Shown piece by piece: positions 1 through 5,969 of a stretch of 5,969 bases of DNA. Numbering within the stretch: position 1 is the stretch's first letter; each line of letters begins with the position of its first letter. The notes beneath the pieces were generated by a model, which did no database searches, was not told the origin of the DNA, and was given only the letters and a program-made list of their open reading frames with translations. Made by a program: the position numbers and the translations under genes. The stretch is from an uncultured Flavobacteriaceae bacterium. GTDB taxonomy: Bacteria; Bacteroidota; Bacteroidia; Flavobacteriales; Flavobacteriaceae. The DNA is taken from the NCBI GenBank assembly GCA_945788155.1, contig CALZKX010000048.1, positions 1 to 5,969 on the forward strand. The letters run 5' to 3'.

Positions 1-2153
1 GTCAAGAAGAAACGTATAATGCCTTAAATAAATATGCGAAAAACCTCAACCAATTGGCAAAGGATGGAAAACTGGATCCTGTAATTGGTCGTGATGAAGA
101 AATACGACGTATTCTTCAAATTTTATCTCGTCGTACCAAGAACAATCCCATTTTAGTTGGTGAACCAGGTACTGGTAAAACTGCTATTGCAGAAGGTTTG
201 GCACACAGAATAATCGATGGTGATATTCCTGAAAATCTTCGTGACAAACAAATATTTGCATTGGATATGGGTGCACTTATTGCTGGTGCAAAATTTAAAG
301 GAGAATTTGAAGAGCGCTTAAAAGCCGTTATTAAAGAAGTTACGACTAGCGATGGAGATATCGTATTGTTTATAGATGAAATACACACGCTTGTTGGTGC
401 TGGTGGCGGACAAGGAGCCATGGATGCCGCAAACATATTAAAGCCTGCTTTAGCACGAGGTGAACTGCGTGCCATTGGAGCAACTACGTTGGATGAATAC
501 CAAAAGTATTTCGAGAAAGACAAAGCTCTGGAAAGACGTTTTCAAAAAGTGATGGTTGATGAACCAGATACCGAAAGTGCCATTTCAATCCTTCGTGGTA
601 TCAAGGAAAAATATGAAACACATCATAAGGTTCGCATCAAAGATGAGGCTATTATTGGTGCAGTAGAATTATCAACCAGATATATTACCAACCGCTTTTT
701 ACCAGATAAGGCCATTGACCTAATGGATGAGGCTGCATCTAAATTGCGAATGGAAATCAATTCAAAACCAGAGGAACTGGATGTTTTGGATAGAAAGATT
801 ATGCAATTGGAAATTGAGATTGAAGCCATTAAACGCGAAAAGGATGAGACAAAATTAAAGTCCTTACGATCGGATTTAGCCAATTTGAAGGAAGAACGAA
901 ATGACCTAAATGCGAAGTGGAAAAGCGAAAAAGAGGTTGTTGATAATATTCAAAACATCAAACAAGATATTGAAAACTATAAATTGGAAGCCGAACGTGC
1001 TGAACGTGAAGGCGATTATGGCAAAGTAGCCGAATTACGCTACGGAAAGATTAAGGAAGCTCAAGAACAGCTCGAATTGTTTCAAGAAAAATTAAAAGAA
1101 CAAGCCGAAAATTCTTTAATAAAAGAAGAAGTCACTTACGAAGATATTGCCGAAGTTGTAGCAAAATGGACAGGGATTCCTGTTACCAAAATGCTTCAAA
1201 GTGATCGAGAAAAACTGTTGAAATTGGAAGATGAATTGCACAAACGCGTCGTTGGACAAAACGAAGCCATTATAGCTGTAAGTGATGCTGTTAGGCGTAG
1301 TAGAGCAGGATTGCAAAACCCTCAAAAACCTATTGGTACTTTCCTGTTCCTTGGAACCACTGGAGTTGGTAAAACAGAATTGGCTAAAGCCTTGGCAGAA
1401 TATTTATTTGATGATGAAAATGCGATGACCAGAATAGATATGAGTGAATATCAAGAACGTCATGCAGTGAGTAGATTGGTAGGAGCACCTCCAGGATATA
1501 TTGGTTACGAAGAAGGTGGACAATTAACCGAAGCGGTTCGAAGAAAACCGTATTCAGTTGTTTTATTGGACGAAATTGAAAAAGCGCATCCAGATACCTT
1601 TAATATATTATTGCAAGTATTGGATGAAGGACGTTTAACAGATAATAAAGGGCGTGTGGCCGATTTTAAAAACACGATTATTATCATGACCTCAAACATA
1701 GGAAGTCAAATTATTCACGAGCGTTTTGATGCCACCAAAGATATAGATTCAGCAATTGAAGCTGCTAAAATAGATGTGCTGGCATTACTAAAACAAAGTG
1801 TGCGACCAGAATTTTTAAATAGAATTGATGATACCATTATGTTTACACCTTTAAGCAAGGAAAACATAACGGATATTGTTGGACTACAATTAAAGTCTGT
1901 TACAAAAATGATCGCACAACAAGGTATCACATTTGATGCAACACAAGAAGCAATCGCCTATTTGGCCGAAAAAGGATACAATCCAGAATATGGTGCTCGA
2001 CCTATAAAACGTGTCATTCAAAAAGAAGTGCTTAATGAATTAAGTAAAGAAATTTTAGCTGGAACTGTTACAATAGATAGCATTATACTACTTGATTCGT
2101 TTGATGATGGACTGGTATTTAGAAATCAAAACGATTTGGTTGAAGAAATGTAA
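1..2153 (+). CDS. clpB: ATP-dependent disaggregase ClpB (Hsp100), 5'-truncated by window edge
   Basis: ClpB is a cytosolic hexameric AAA+ chaperone that threads aggregated proteins through its pore with the DnaK system. The reading frame is open from position 3, so the gene starts left of the window; the TTG at 54 is an internal Leu codon. About 716 residues are visible, and by comparison with E. coli ClpB (857 aa) roughly 150 residues are missing, covering the N-domain and linker. D1 shows Walker A GEPGTGKT (159-182), a pore loop GAKFKGEFEER (285-317), Walker B VLFIDE (363-380) and the Arg-finger segment LERRF (528-542). A charged coiled-coil middle domain spans about 770-1120; its length separates ClpB from ClpA and ClpC. 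D2 shows Walker A GTTGVGKT (1353-1376), pore loop GAPPGYIGYEEGG (1482-1520), Walker B VVLLDE (1557-1574), NRID with its Arg finger (Arg codon 1821-1823) and sensor 2 GARPIKR (1992-2012). Thr replaces the usual Pro in the D2 P-loop, which I associate with Bacteroidota. All ATPase motifs are intact. A repeat/terminator follows 25 nt after the stop. Confidence 0.97.
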   Translation, partial: QEETYNALNKYAKNLNQLAKDGKLDPVIGRDEEIRRILQILSRRTKNNPILVGEPGTGKTAIAEGLAHRIIDGDIPENLRDKQIFALDMGALIAGAKFKGEFEERLKAVIKEVTTSDGDIVLFIDEIHTLVGAGGGQGAMDAANILKPALARGELRAIGATTLDEYQKYFEKDKALERRFQKVMVDEPDTESAISILRGIKEKYETHHKVRIKDEAIIGAVELSTRYITNRFLPDKAIDLMDEAASKLRMEINSKPEELDVLDRKIMQLEIEIEAIKREKDETKLKSLRSDLANLKEERNDLNAKWKSEKEVVDNIQNIKQDIENYKLEAERAEREGDYGKVAELRYGKIKEAQEQLELFQEKLKEQAENSLIKEEVTYEDIAEVVAKWTGIPVTKMLQSDREKLLKLEDELHKRVVGQNEAIIAVSDAVRRSRAGLQNPQKPIGTFLFLGTTGVGKTELAKALAEYLFDDENAMTRIDMSEYQERHAVSRLVGAPPGYIGYEEGGQLTEAVRRKPYSVVLLDEIEKAHPDTFNILLQVLDEGRLTDNKGRVADFKNTIIIMTSNIGSQIIHERFDATKDIDSAIEAAKIDVLALLKQSVRPEFLNRIDDTIMFTPLSKENITDIVGLQLKSVTKMIAQQGITFDATQEAIAYLAEKGYNPEYGARPIKRVIQKEVLNELSKEILAGTVTIDSIILLDSFDDGLVFRNQNDLVEEM

Positions 2154-2178
2154 ATTTCGTTTTCACGAATTTTCATAA

Positions 2179-2257
2179 TTGGTTGGTTAGTCCTGCCTAA
2201 CGAAAGGCAGATAAAAAACAACATGATTCATAAAAATGATGATTGTTGCTTTTTTAT
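2179..2257 (+). repeat. Dispersed two-hairpin repeat, copy 1
   Basis: This 79-nt element recurs at 3122-3201 in the same orientation, each time downstream of a plus-strand gene. The first 23 bases (GGTTGGTTAGTCCTGCC and flanks) are identical in the two copies. Hairpin 1 pairs CTGCCT (2193-2198) with AGGCAG (2205-2210) across loop AACGAA; it is shorter than in copy 2 because two outer or closing pairs are lost. Hairpin 2 is the terminator listed separately. The GC-rich palindrome in an AT-rich spacer resembles REP-type intergenic repeats. Whether it is dispersed through the genome cannot be seen from one window. Confidence 0.85.
2213..2255 (+). terminator. Rho-independent terminator of clpB (hairpin 2 of repeat copy 1)
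   Basis: The outer stem pairs CAACA (2219-2223) with TGTTG (2244-2248). An internal loop TGAT/TGAT (2224-2227 and 2240-2243) follows, then an inner stem TCAT/ATGA (2228-2231 and 2236-2239) closed by loop AAAA. Beyond an A-C mismatch (2218/2249), an A-tract (2213-2217) can pair with the T-run (2250-2255). The hairpin followed by six T's is a standard intrinsic terminator for clpB. The A6 on the left gives T6 on the opposite strand, so it may act in both directions. Confidence 0.75.
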
Positions 2258-2379
2258 GTTTTGAAATGTATCAACTATTAAAAAAATCTTAATTAAAACT
2301 TAAATATTTAAACATCAAAATCTTTCCATAAAAAAACACCGTATATAAAGTAAAGTCAAAAATACTAAAACAAAATTCA
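2258..2379 (+). other. AT-rich leader upstream of deoC; no clear promoter
   Basis: This stretch lies between the clpB terminator and the deoC start and must hold the deoC promoter if the terminator works. I looked for the Bacteroidota consensus (TTG near -33, TANNTTTG near -7) and found no convincing match; a TATATAAAG-like stretch near 2342-2350 is too common in such AT-rich DNA to call. The bases directly before the ATG are A-rich (ending ACAAAATTCA) with no Shine-Dalgarno sequence, which is normal for the phylum. Confidence 0.4.
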
Positions 2380-3045
2380 ATGCAACTCCAAGCCTATTTT
2401 AATCACTCACAACTAAAACCAATAGCCACAAAAAAAGACATTGTCCAACTATGTAAAGAAGCCAAACAGTACAAGCTCTATTCGGTTTGTGTTAATAGCT
2501 GCAACGTTTTAAGTGCAAAAAGCTATCTAAATAAAAGCGATGTTAAAGTTTGTTCTACAGTAGGATTCCCATTTGGTTCTTCATCAACAAGAGCCAAAGT
2601 GATGGAAGCAAAAAAGGCCATTGAAGATGGTGCTGATGAAATTGAGATGGTCATTAATCTTGGTATGCTTAAAAGCAGGAACTATGTTGGTGTTTACAAG
2701 GATATTCGCGATGTTAAATTAGCTATCGACAAAAAACCATTAAAAGTCATTATTGAAATTAGTGAGCTATCAAAAAATGAAATTCTAAGGATCTGTCAAA
2801 TTTGCATTGATGCCAGAGCCGATTTTATTAAAACGTCCACAGGGTTTTCAAAAAGCGGAGCTACTCTTACCGCTGTTAAAATGATAAAAAAAACTGTTAA
2901 GGGTCAGTTAAAAATTGAGGCTTCAGGCAATATTGGAAGTATTGATACAGTTTTAAAACACATAGGCTCAGGAGCTGATAGAGTTGGCACGAGTCACTCA
3001 GTAAACAGTATGGAAGAAATAATTCATGAACAAATTGAAGCTTAA
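2380..3045 (+). CDS. deoC: Divergent deoxyribose-phosphate aldolase family protein
   Basis: The DeoC family cleaves 2-deoxyribose-5-phosphate to glyceraldehyde-3-phosphate and acetaldehyde through a Schiff-base lysine in a TIM barrel. This 221-residue product has the usual length of the short (Bacillus-like) type and starts at the expected place, with YFNHSQLKP aligning to the family's Y-I-D-H-T-x-L-K-P. The Schiff-base lysine is present in FIKTSTGFS (Lys151, codon 2830-2832). Other conserved positions differ. The Asp of DHT is Asn8. The catalytic Asp (Asp102 in E. coli) is Glu89, in DEIEMVIN. The second catalytic lysine (Lys201 in E. coli, normally K-A-x-G-G-I/V-R) is Glu180, in IEASGNIG. 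That motif also loses its second Gly and its Arg, and the C-terminal phosphate-binding G-x-S-S reads GTSH. Family membership is clear; ordinary aldolase activity is doubtful. It stands alone on the plus strand with its own terminator and converges on deoD. It could be an altered-specificity aldolase or a regulator-like pseudoenzyme. Confidence 0.88.
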   Translation: MQLQAYFNHSQLKPIATKKDIVQLCKEAKQYKLYSVCVNSCNVLSAKSYLNKSDVKVCSTVGFPFGSSSTRAKVMEAKKAIEDGADEIEMVINLGMLKSRNYVGVYKDIRDVKLAIDKKPLKVIIEISELSKNEILRICQICIDARADFIKTSTGFSKSGATLTAVKMIKKTVKGQLKIEASGNIGSIDTVLKHIGSGADRVGTSHSVNSMEEIIHEQIEA

Positions 3046-3121
3046 ACTTTAGCAAACTTGTTAATTACGAGTTAATCCAGTAGAAATAATGTAACATTTT
3101 GTTTATAAAACAGTCTTATAT

Positions 3122-3201
3122 TTGGTTGGTTAGTCCTGCCTAACAGTAGGCAGGTGATAAAGCAGCATGATTCTTAAACAAGATGAGTGCTGCTTTTTTA
3201 T
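3122..3201 (+). repeat. Dispersed two-hairpin repeat, copy 2
   Basis: This is the second, structurally cleaner copy of the element at 2179-2257, starting 76 nt after the deoC stop. Hairpin 1 is a perfect 8-bp palindrome: CCTGCCTA (3135-3142), loop ACAG, TAGGCAGG (3147-3154). Hairpin 2 (3159-3196) is the terminator. The two copies align over their full length with one single-base gap and identical ends (TTGGTTGG... and ...TTTTTTAT). Differences cluster in the loop of hairpin 1 and in the stems of hairpin 2, where several are compensatory. Confidence 0.87.
3159..3199 (+). terminator. Rho-independent terminator of deoC (hairpin 2 of repeat copy 2)
   Basis: The stem AAAGCAGCA (3159-3167) pairs with TGCTGCTTT (3188-3196). 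Inside it are the internal loop TGAT/TGAG (3168-3171 and 3184-3187), an inner stem TCTT/AAGA (3172-3175 and 3180-3183) and loop AAAC. The T-run covers 3194-3199, followed after one A by five more T's. It is stronger than the copy 1 hairpin, with a full GCAGC/GCTGC core, and would end deoC transcripts before they run into the convergent deoD. Confidence 0.85.
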
Positions 3202-3249
3202 TTTTGTAACAAATTGTGTATAAACCCCTTATAGAATGAACTCATCTTG
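3179..3249. repeat. 10-bp inverted repeat linking terminator arm to downstream spacer
   Basis: CAAGATGAGT at 3179-3188 is the exact reverse complement of ACTCATCTTG at 3240-3249, with 51 nt between. The left arm is the right-hand inner strand of the deoC terminator hairpin, so pairing with the distal arm would compete with that hairpin. The match does not extend beyond 10 bp on either side and may be chance or a remnant of another repeat copy. Confidence 0.4.
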
Positions 3250-3261
3250 ACTTTTTCTAGT

Positions 3262-3294
3262 AAAAAAACCAGAATTAAAAAAATAATTCTGGTT
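3262..3294 (-). terminator. Rho-independent terminator of the aldehyde dehydrogenase-deoD transcript
   Basis: Read on the minus strand, an 11-bp perfect stem AACCAGAATTA/TAATTCTGGTT (plus-strand arms 3267-3277 and 3284-3294) encloses a six-base loop and is followed by a run of T's (plus-strand A's 3262-3268). It begins 27 nt after the deoD stop codon. The sequence is unrelated to the two repeat-type terminators, so the convergent region has one terminator facing each way. Confidence 0.9.
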
Positions 3295-3321
3295 CAGTTA
3301 TTCTAAAAATAAAAATTTGTT

Positions 3322-4023
3322 TTAAGCCAACTCCAAAGCAATTTTCATCATATCGTTAAATGATTGTTCTCTATCTAAAGAACTTGTTGTTTCTCCTGTA
3401 ACAATATTATCACTAACTGTAAGAACAGAAAGTGCCTTTACACCAAACCTTTTTGCTAGTGTAAACAGCATTTGCGTCTCCATTTCAACGCCAATAATAC
3501 CATGTTTTTGCCATTTTTCCCATCTATTTGGCTCATTATCGTAGAATGTATTGGTGCTAAAAACCGAACCCTGAAGTGTGTTAATTCTTAATCTTTGAGC
3601 AGCTTCATAAGCTTTCATTAACAAGTCAAAATCAGCTGTTGCTGCATAATGCATGCCTTTAAAATATAGGCTGTTAGCGTCTGCGTCTCCCGAGGCGCTC
3701 ATTGCCAACATTACTTGACCCAAATGAATGCCCTGTTGTATCGACCCACAAGTACCAACTCGTATCAAGTTTTTGACCTTGAAAGTGTTAATCAATTCGT
3801 GAACATATATAGCAACGCTTCCCATTCCCATTCCTGTTCCTTGTATGGACACTCTATTACCATTATAATACCCTGTATAACCAAGCATACCTCTTACATT
3901 GTTATAACAAACGGCATCTTGCAAAAACGTTTCGGCTACATGTTTTGCCCTTAATGGGTCTCCTGGAAGTAATACTGTATCTGCTATATCTCCAACCTTT
4001 GCTCCTATGTGGATACTACTCAT
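3322..4023 (-). CDS. deoD: Purine nucleoside phosphorylase, DeoD type
   Basis: DeoD is a cytosolic hexameric enzyme that phosphorolyses purine ribo- and deoxyribonucleosides to free base and (deoxy)ribose-1-phosphate. The 233-residue product is close to E. coli DeoD (239 aa) and aligns from the first residues. His5 in SSIHIGA matches the residue donated across the subunit interface. Phosphate-site residues are Gly21 and Arg25 (LPGDPLRAK), Arg44 (NNVRGM) and Arg88 (IRVGTCGS). VEMET (Glu180, Met181, Glu182) is the ribose-binding segment. Asp205 in TVSDN is the base-protonating acid, supported by Arg218 in the DREQSFNDM helix. All match E. coli numbering plus one, so the enzyme should be active. 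The start lies 30 nt downstream of the aldehyde dehydrogenase stop in an A/T-rich gap without a Shine-Dalgarno, so cotranscription is likely. It is the last gene before the leftward terminator. Confidence 0.96.
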   Translation of the reverse strand: MSSIHIGAKVGDIADTVLLPGDPLRAKHVAETFLQDAVCYNNVRGMLGYTGYYNGNRVSIQGTGMGMGSVAIYVHELINTFKVKNLIRVGTCGSIQQGIHLGQVMLAMSASGDADANSLYFKGMHYAATADFDLLMKAYEAAQRLRINTLQGSVFSTNTFYDNEPNRWEKWQKHGIIGVEMETQMLFTLAKRFGVKALSVLTVSDNIVTGETTSSLDREQSFNDMMKIALELA

Positions 4024-4053
4024 ATTGAAATTTTATTTATAAGTTAATAATTA

Positions 4054-5969
4054 TCAAGCACCATAAGGAATCCATATATTCTTGATTTGACTAGCTCGTT
4101 TTAAAAAGGTAGTGCCTTCCCCTTGTGTTTTGTCCAACCAATTTCTATGTTTTCCATAATTTACCCAAGTTCTTTTCATATTATCTGCCGATAATAACTC
4201 AATCTCAGTAGAGCCTTCTTTGGAACCAAAATACCACATACCATCTACATCGTCGTGTTTTGCCAATACTTGAACCAGTTCTTCTTTACTACCTGTTACA
4301 ATATTTACGGTTCCATCTGGAACATCGGATGTTTCAAGAATTTGATAAAAATCGGTTGCTGAAAATGGCATGTCTTCCGAAGGGATTACAACCACATTAT
4401 TACCCATTGTTATGGCAGGAATAACTGTGGAAATAAATCCTAATAATGGTGACTCATTAGGGCAAACAATTCCCATAACACCAATGGCTTCAGGCATAGC
4501 CAAGGTTACATTTCTATGAATGGTATGATGCACTTTTCCGTCGTATTTATCAACCATAGCTGCATAGTAGTAAATTCTTTCTATTGATAAATTTACTTCT
4601 TCCAAAGCCGAAGTTATGCTCTGGTTTGTCATGTGTACAATTCTATTTGCAAATTCTTCTCTTCTAATGTCTAGGTTTTCGGCTATATAATACAGTACCT
4701 GAGCTTTTGTATGTCCTGTTTTGCCTTCCCAACTAGTATTAGAATGTGCCGCTTCAACAGCATTTCTAATGTCTTTTCTATTTCCTTTAGAAACTTCACC
4801 AACATAATCACCATTAGCACTTTTAATGATGGTGCTATAACCTCCATCTGGTCTAGCTTGTTTGCCTCCAATATACATTTTGGTTGTTCTATCTATACCA
4901 AGAGGTTGAGGTTGTCCATTACCCATAGTTTTAGTTTCAGCTTTTTTGGCAGCCTTAATTGGATTATCCAAGAGTAAGTCGTCAACTTTAGGTTTTAAAT
5001 ATTCAAACAAACCTTCCAAACCTCCTTCCCTTCCAAAACCAGATTCACGATATCCTCCAAATCCTGATGCCGCATCAAATACATTGGTGCAATTTATCCA
5101 AGCGGTTCCTGCTTTTATTTGTGGTGCAATATCTAAAGCTAGATTAATGTTTTCGGTCCAAATACTGCATGCCAAACCGTATCGTGTATTATTTGCCAAC
5201 TTAACCGCTTCTTTATGTGATCTAAAACTCATGGCAACTAAAACTGGCCCAAATATTTCTTCTTGCGCTATGGTTGAAGATGGTGTTACATTAGTAAACA
5301 ATGTTGGAGGATAGAAATAACCATCTTTTGGACATGACCATGAAGGTTGCCAAAGTGTACTTCCTTCATCGACTCCTTGTTTAACCAAATCTGTAATGGT
5401 TTTTAATTGCACTTTTGCAACCACAGCTCCCATATCAATACTTTTATCCAAGGCATTTCCAATTCGCAAGGTTTCCATTCTAGCTCTTATTTTTTTATAG
5501 AGCTTCTCTGCAATACTCTCTTGAACCAACAATCTTGAACCAGCGCAACATACTTGACCTTGGTTAAACCAAATAGCATCTACAACACCTTCTACCACGC
5601 TATCTAAATCGGCATCTTCAAACACAATAAATGGCGACTTCCCACCTAGCTCAAGCGATAGTTTTTTACCCGTTCCTGCTGTTGCTTTACGTATAATTTT
5701 ACCAACTTCGGTTGAACCTGTAAATGCAATTTTATTTACTTCTTTATGATCTACAAGTGCAGCACCTGTTTTACCCTGACCAGTTATAATATTTACCACA
5801 CCATTTGGTAAACCTATTTGCTGGCAAATTTCGGCAAATAGCAATGCTGTTAATGGTGTAAATTCGGCTGGTTTTAATACGACTGTATTTCCCATGGCTA
5901 TGGCTGGAGCAATTTTCCAAGCTAGCATCATTAATGGAAAATTCCAAGGTATAATTTGTCCAATAACAC
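4054..5969 (-). CDS. ALDH16-like aldehyde dehydrogenase with vestigial second domain, N-terminus beyond window
   Basis: The family performs NAD(P)-dependent oxidation of aldehydes to acids. The frame is open to the window's right edge; about 637 residues are visible and about 150 N-terminal residues are missing, giving a full length near 790. The first domain is catalytic. It has GQIIPWNFP and VVLKPAE (cofactor lysine), FTGSTEVGK, ELGGK with the general-base Glu (codon 5650-5652), NQGQVCCAGSR with the nucleophile Cys (codon 5548-5550) and EEIFGPV with the cofactor Glu (5257-5259). It ends at GREGG...YLKPK. A Lys/Ala/Gly/Pro-rich linker covers about 4896-4985. A second, shorter ALDH-like domain (about 4057-4895) repeats the fold: NESPLLGF and MGNNVVVIPSED mirror WNFPLMML and MGNTVVLKPAEF. 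It lacks the cofactor Lys, the ELGGK Glu and the Cys, and ends in NIWIPYGA. This matches the ALDH16 architecture, known in bacteria as an active domain plus an inactive one. Next to deoD, acetaldehyde from deoxyribose breakdown is a plausible substrate, but that is inferred. Confidence 0.9.
   Translation of the reverse strand, partial: VIGQIIPWNFPLMMLAWKIAPAIAMGNTVVLKPAEFTPLTALLFAEICQQIGLPNGVVNIITGQGKTGAALVDHKEVNKIAFTGSTEVGKIIRKATAGTGKKLSLELGGKSPFIVFEDADLDSVVEGVVDAIWFNQGQVCCAGSRLLVQESIAEKLYKKIRARMETLRIGNALDKSIDMGAVVAKVQLKTITDLVKQGVDEGSTLWQPSWSCPKDGYFYPPTLFTNVTPSSTIAQEEIFGPVLVAMSFRSHKEAVKLANNTRYGLACSIWTENINLALDIAPQIKAGTAWINCTNVFDAASGFGGYRESGFGREGGLEGLFEYLKPKVDDLLLDNPIKAAKKAETKTMGNGQPQPLGIDRTTKMYIGGKQARPDGGYSTIIKSANGDYVGEVSKGNRKDIRNAVEAAHSNTSWEGKTGHTKAQVLYYIAENLDIRREEFANRIVHMTNQSITSALEEVNLSIERIYYYAAMVDKYDGKVHHTIHRNVTLAMPEAIGVMGIVCPNESPLLGFISTVIPAITMGNNVVVIPSEDMPFSATDFYQILETSDVPDGTVNIVTGSKEELVQVLAKHDDVDGMWYFGSKEGSTEIELLSADNMKRTWVNYGKHRNWLDKTQGEGTTFLKRASQIKNIWIPYGA

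Noticed and set aside
54..56. TTG at 54 as the start codon of a 699-residue ClpB
   Set aside because: The same frame is open to the window edge and the upstream codons read NALNKYAKNLNQLAKDGKLDP, which is ordinary ClpB sequence, so this TTG is an internal leucine.
116..523. Minus-strand open frame inside clpB (135 aa), and similar ones at 623-883, 1116-1325, 1505-1699 and 1715-1930
   Set aside because: They lie antisense to conserved ClpB coding sequence, resemble no family and are low-complexity shadows of the real frame.
3046..3121. Promoter-like ACATTTTG near 3094-3101 resembling the Bacteroidota -7 box
   Set aside because: The first base mismatches TANNTTTG, the nearest TTG upstream is too far away, and no gene begins downstream on the plus strand.
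2179..3201. The paired repeats as a CRISPR array, integron attC sites or flanks of a mobile element carrying deoC
   Set aside because: Only two copies lie about 940 bp apart, each ends as a terminator after a gene, and there is no integrase, transposase, target duplication or regular spacer. They are direct repeats flanking deoC, so recombination between them could delete it, but nothing shows deoC was mobilised.
4057..4895. Frameshift or decay explaining the missing catalytic motifs of the second ALDH domain
   Set aside because: The frame is open throughout, the sequence stays protein-like to the end and the loss of Cys and Glu matches the known ALDH16 plan, so it is a family trait rather than damage.
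4683..5314. Small open frames on both strands within the aldehyde dehydrogenase (4683-4871 minus; 4711-4977 and 4946-5314 plus) and one at 3715-3954 within deoD
   Set aside because: All overlap strongly conserved enzyme coding sequence and have no recognisable protein features or plausible start context.

Overview
The window is AT-rich, with weakly conserved A-rich gene leaders instead of strong Shine-Dalgarno sequences. Its ClpB has a D2 Walker A written GTTGVGKT. Together with the gene complement, this suggests a marine-type member of Bacteroidota, most likely Flavobacteriaceae. That placement is inferred from style and protein similarity, not from a marker search.

Layout. (1) Positions 1-2153, plus strand: the C-terminal five-sixths or so of the disaggregase ClpB; its N-terminus lies left of the window. 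(2) 2154-2379: a spacer carrying copy 1 of a roughly 80-nt two-hairpin repeat that ends in a T-tract terminator, then an AT-rich leader. (3) 2380-3045, plus strand: a full-length but divergent deoxyribose-phosphate aldolase (DeoC family). (4) 3046-3321: a convergent intergenic region with copy 2 of the same repeat/terminator facing right and an unrelated strong terminator facing left. (5) 3322-4023, minus strand: DeoD-type purine nucleoside phosphorylase. (6) 4054-5969, minus strand: an ALDH16-like two-domain aldehyde dehydrogenase, cut by the right edge and lying 30 nt upstream of deoD in a probable operon.

How the genes fit. DeoD splits purine (deoxy)nucleosides into base plus (deoxy)ribose-1-phosphate. 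After isomerisation by a phosphopentomutase not seen here, DeoC would cleave deoxyribose-5-phosphate to glyceraldehyde-3-phosphate and acetaldehyde, and an aldehyde dehydrogenase could oxidise the aldehyde. The right half therefore reads as part of a deoxynucleoside catabolic locus. The DeoC encoded here lacks several canonical catalytic positions, so it may not be the enzyme that serves the pathway. ClpB is a housekeeping stress gene and looks functionally unrelated.

The most notable things are the paired repeat, whose two copies differ by compensatory changes in the stems and keep a tandem G-A internal loop; the DeoC homologue with substituted active-site residues; and the pseudo-catalytic second domain of the aldehyde dehydrogenase. 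I see no mobile element, CRISPR array, defence system, tRNA or rRNA, and nothing I would call an entirely new system.
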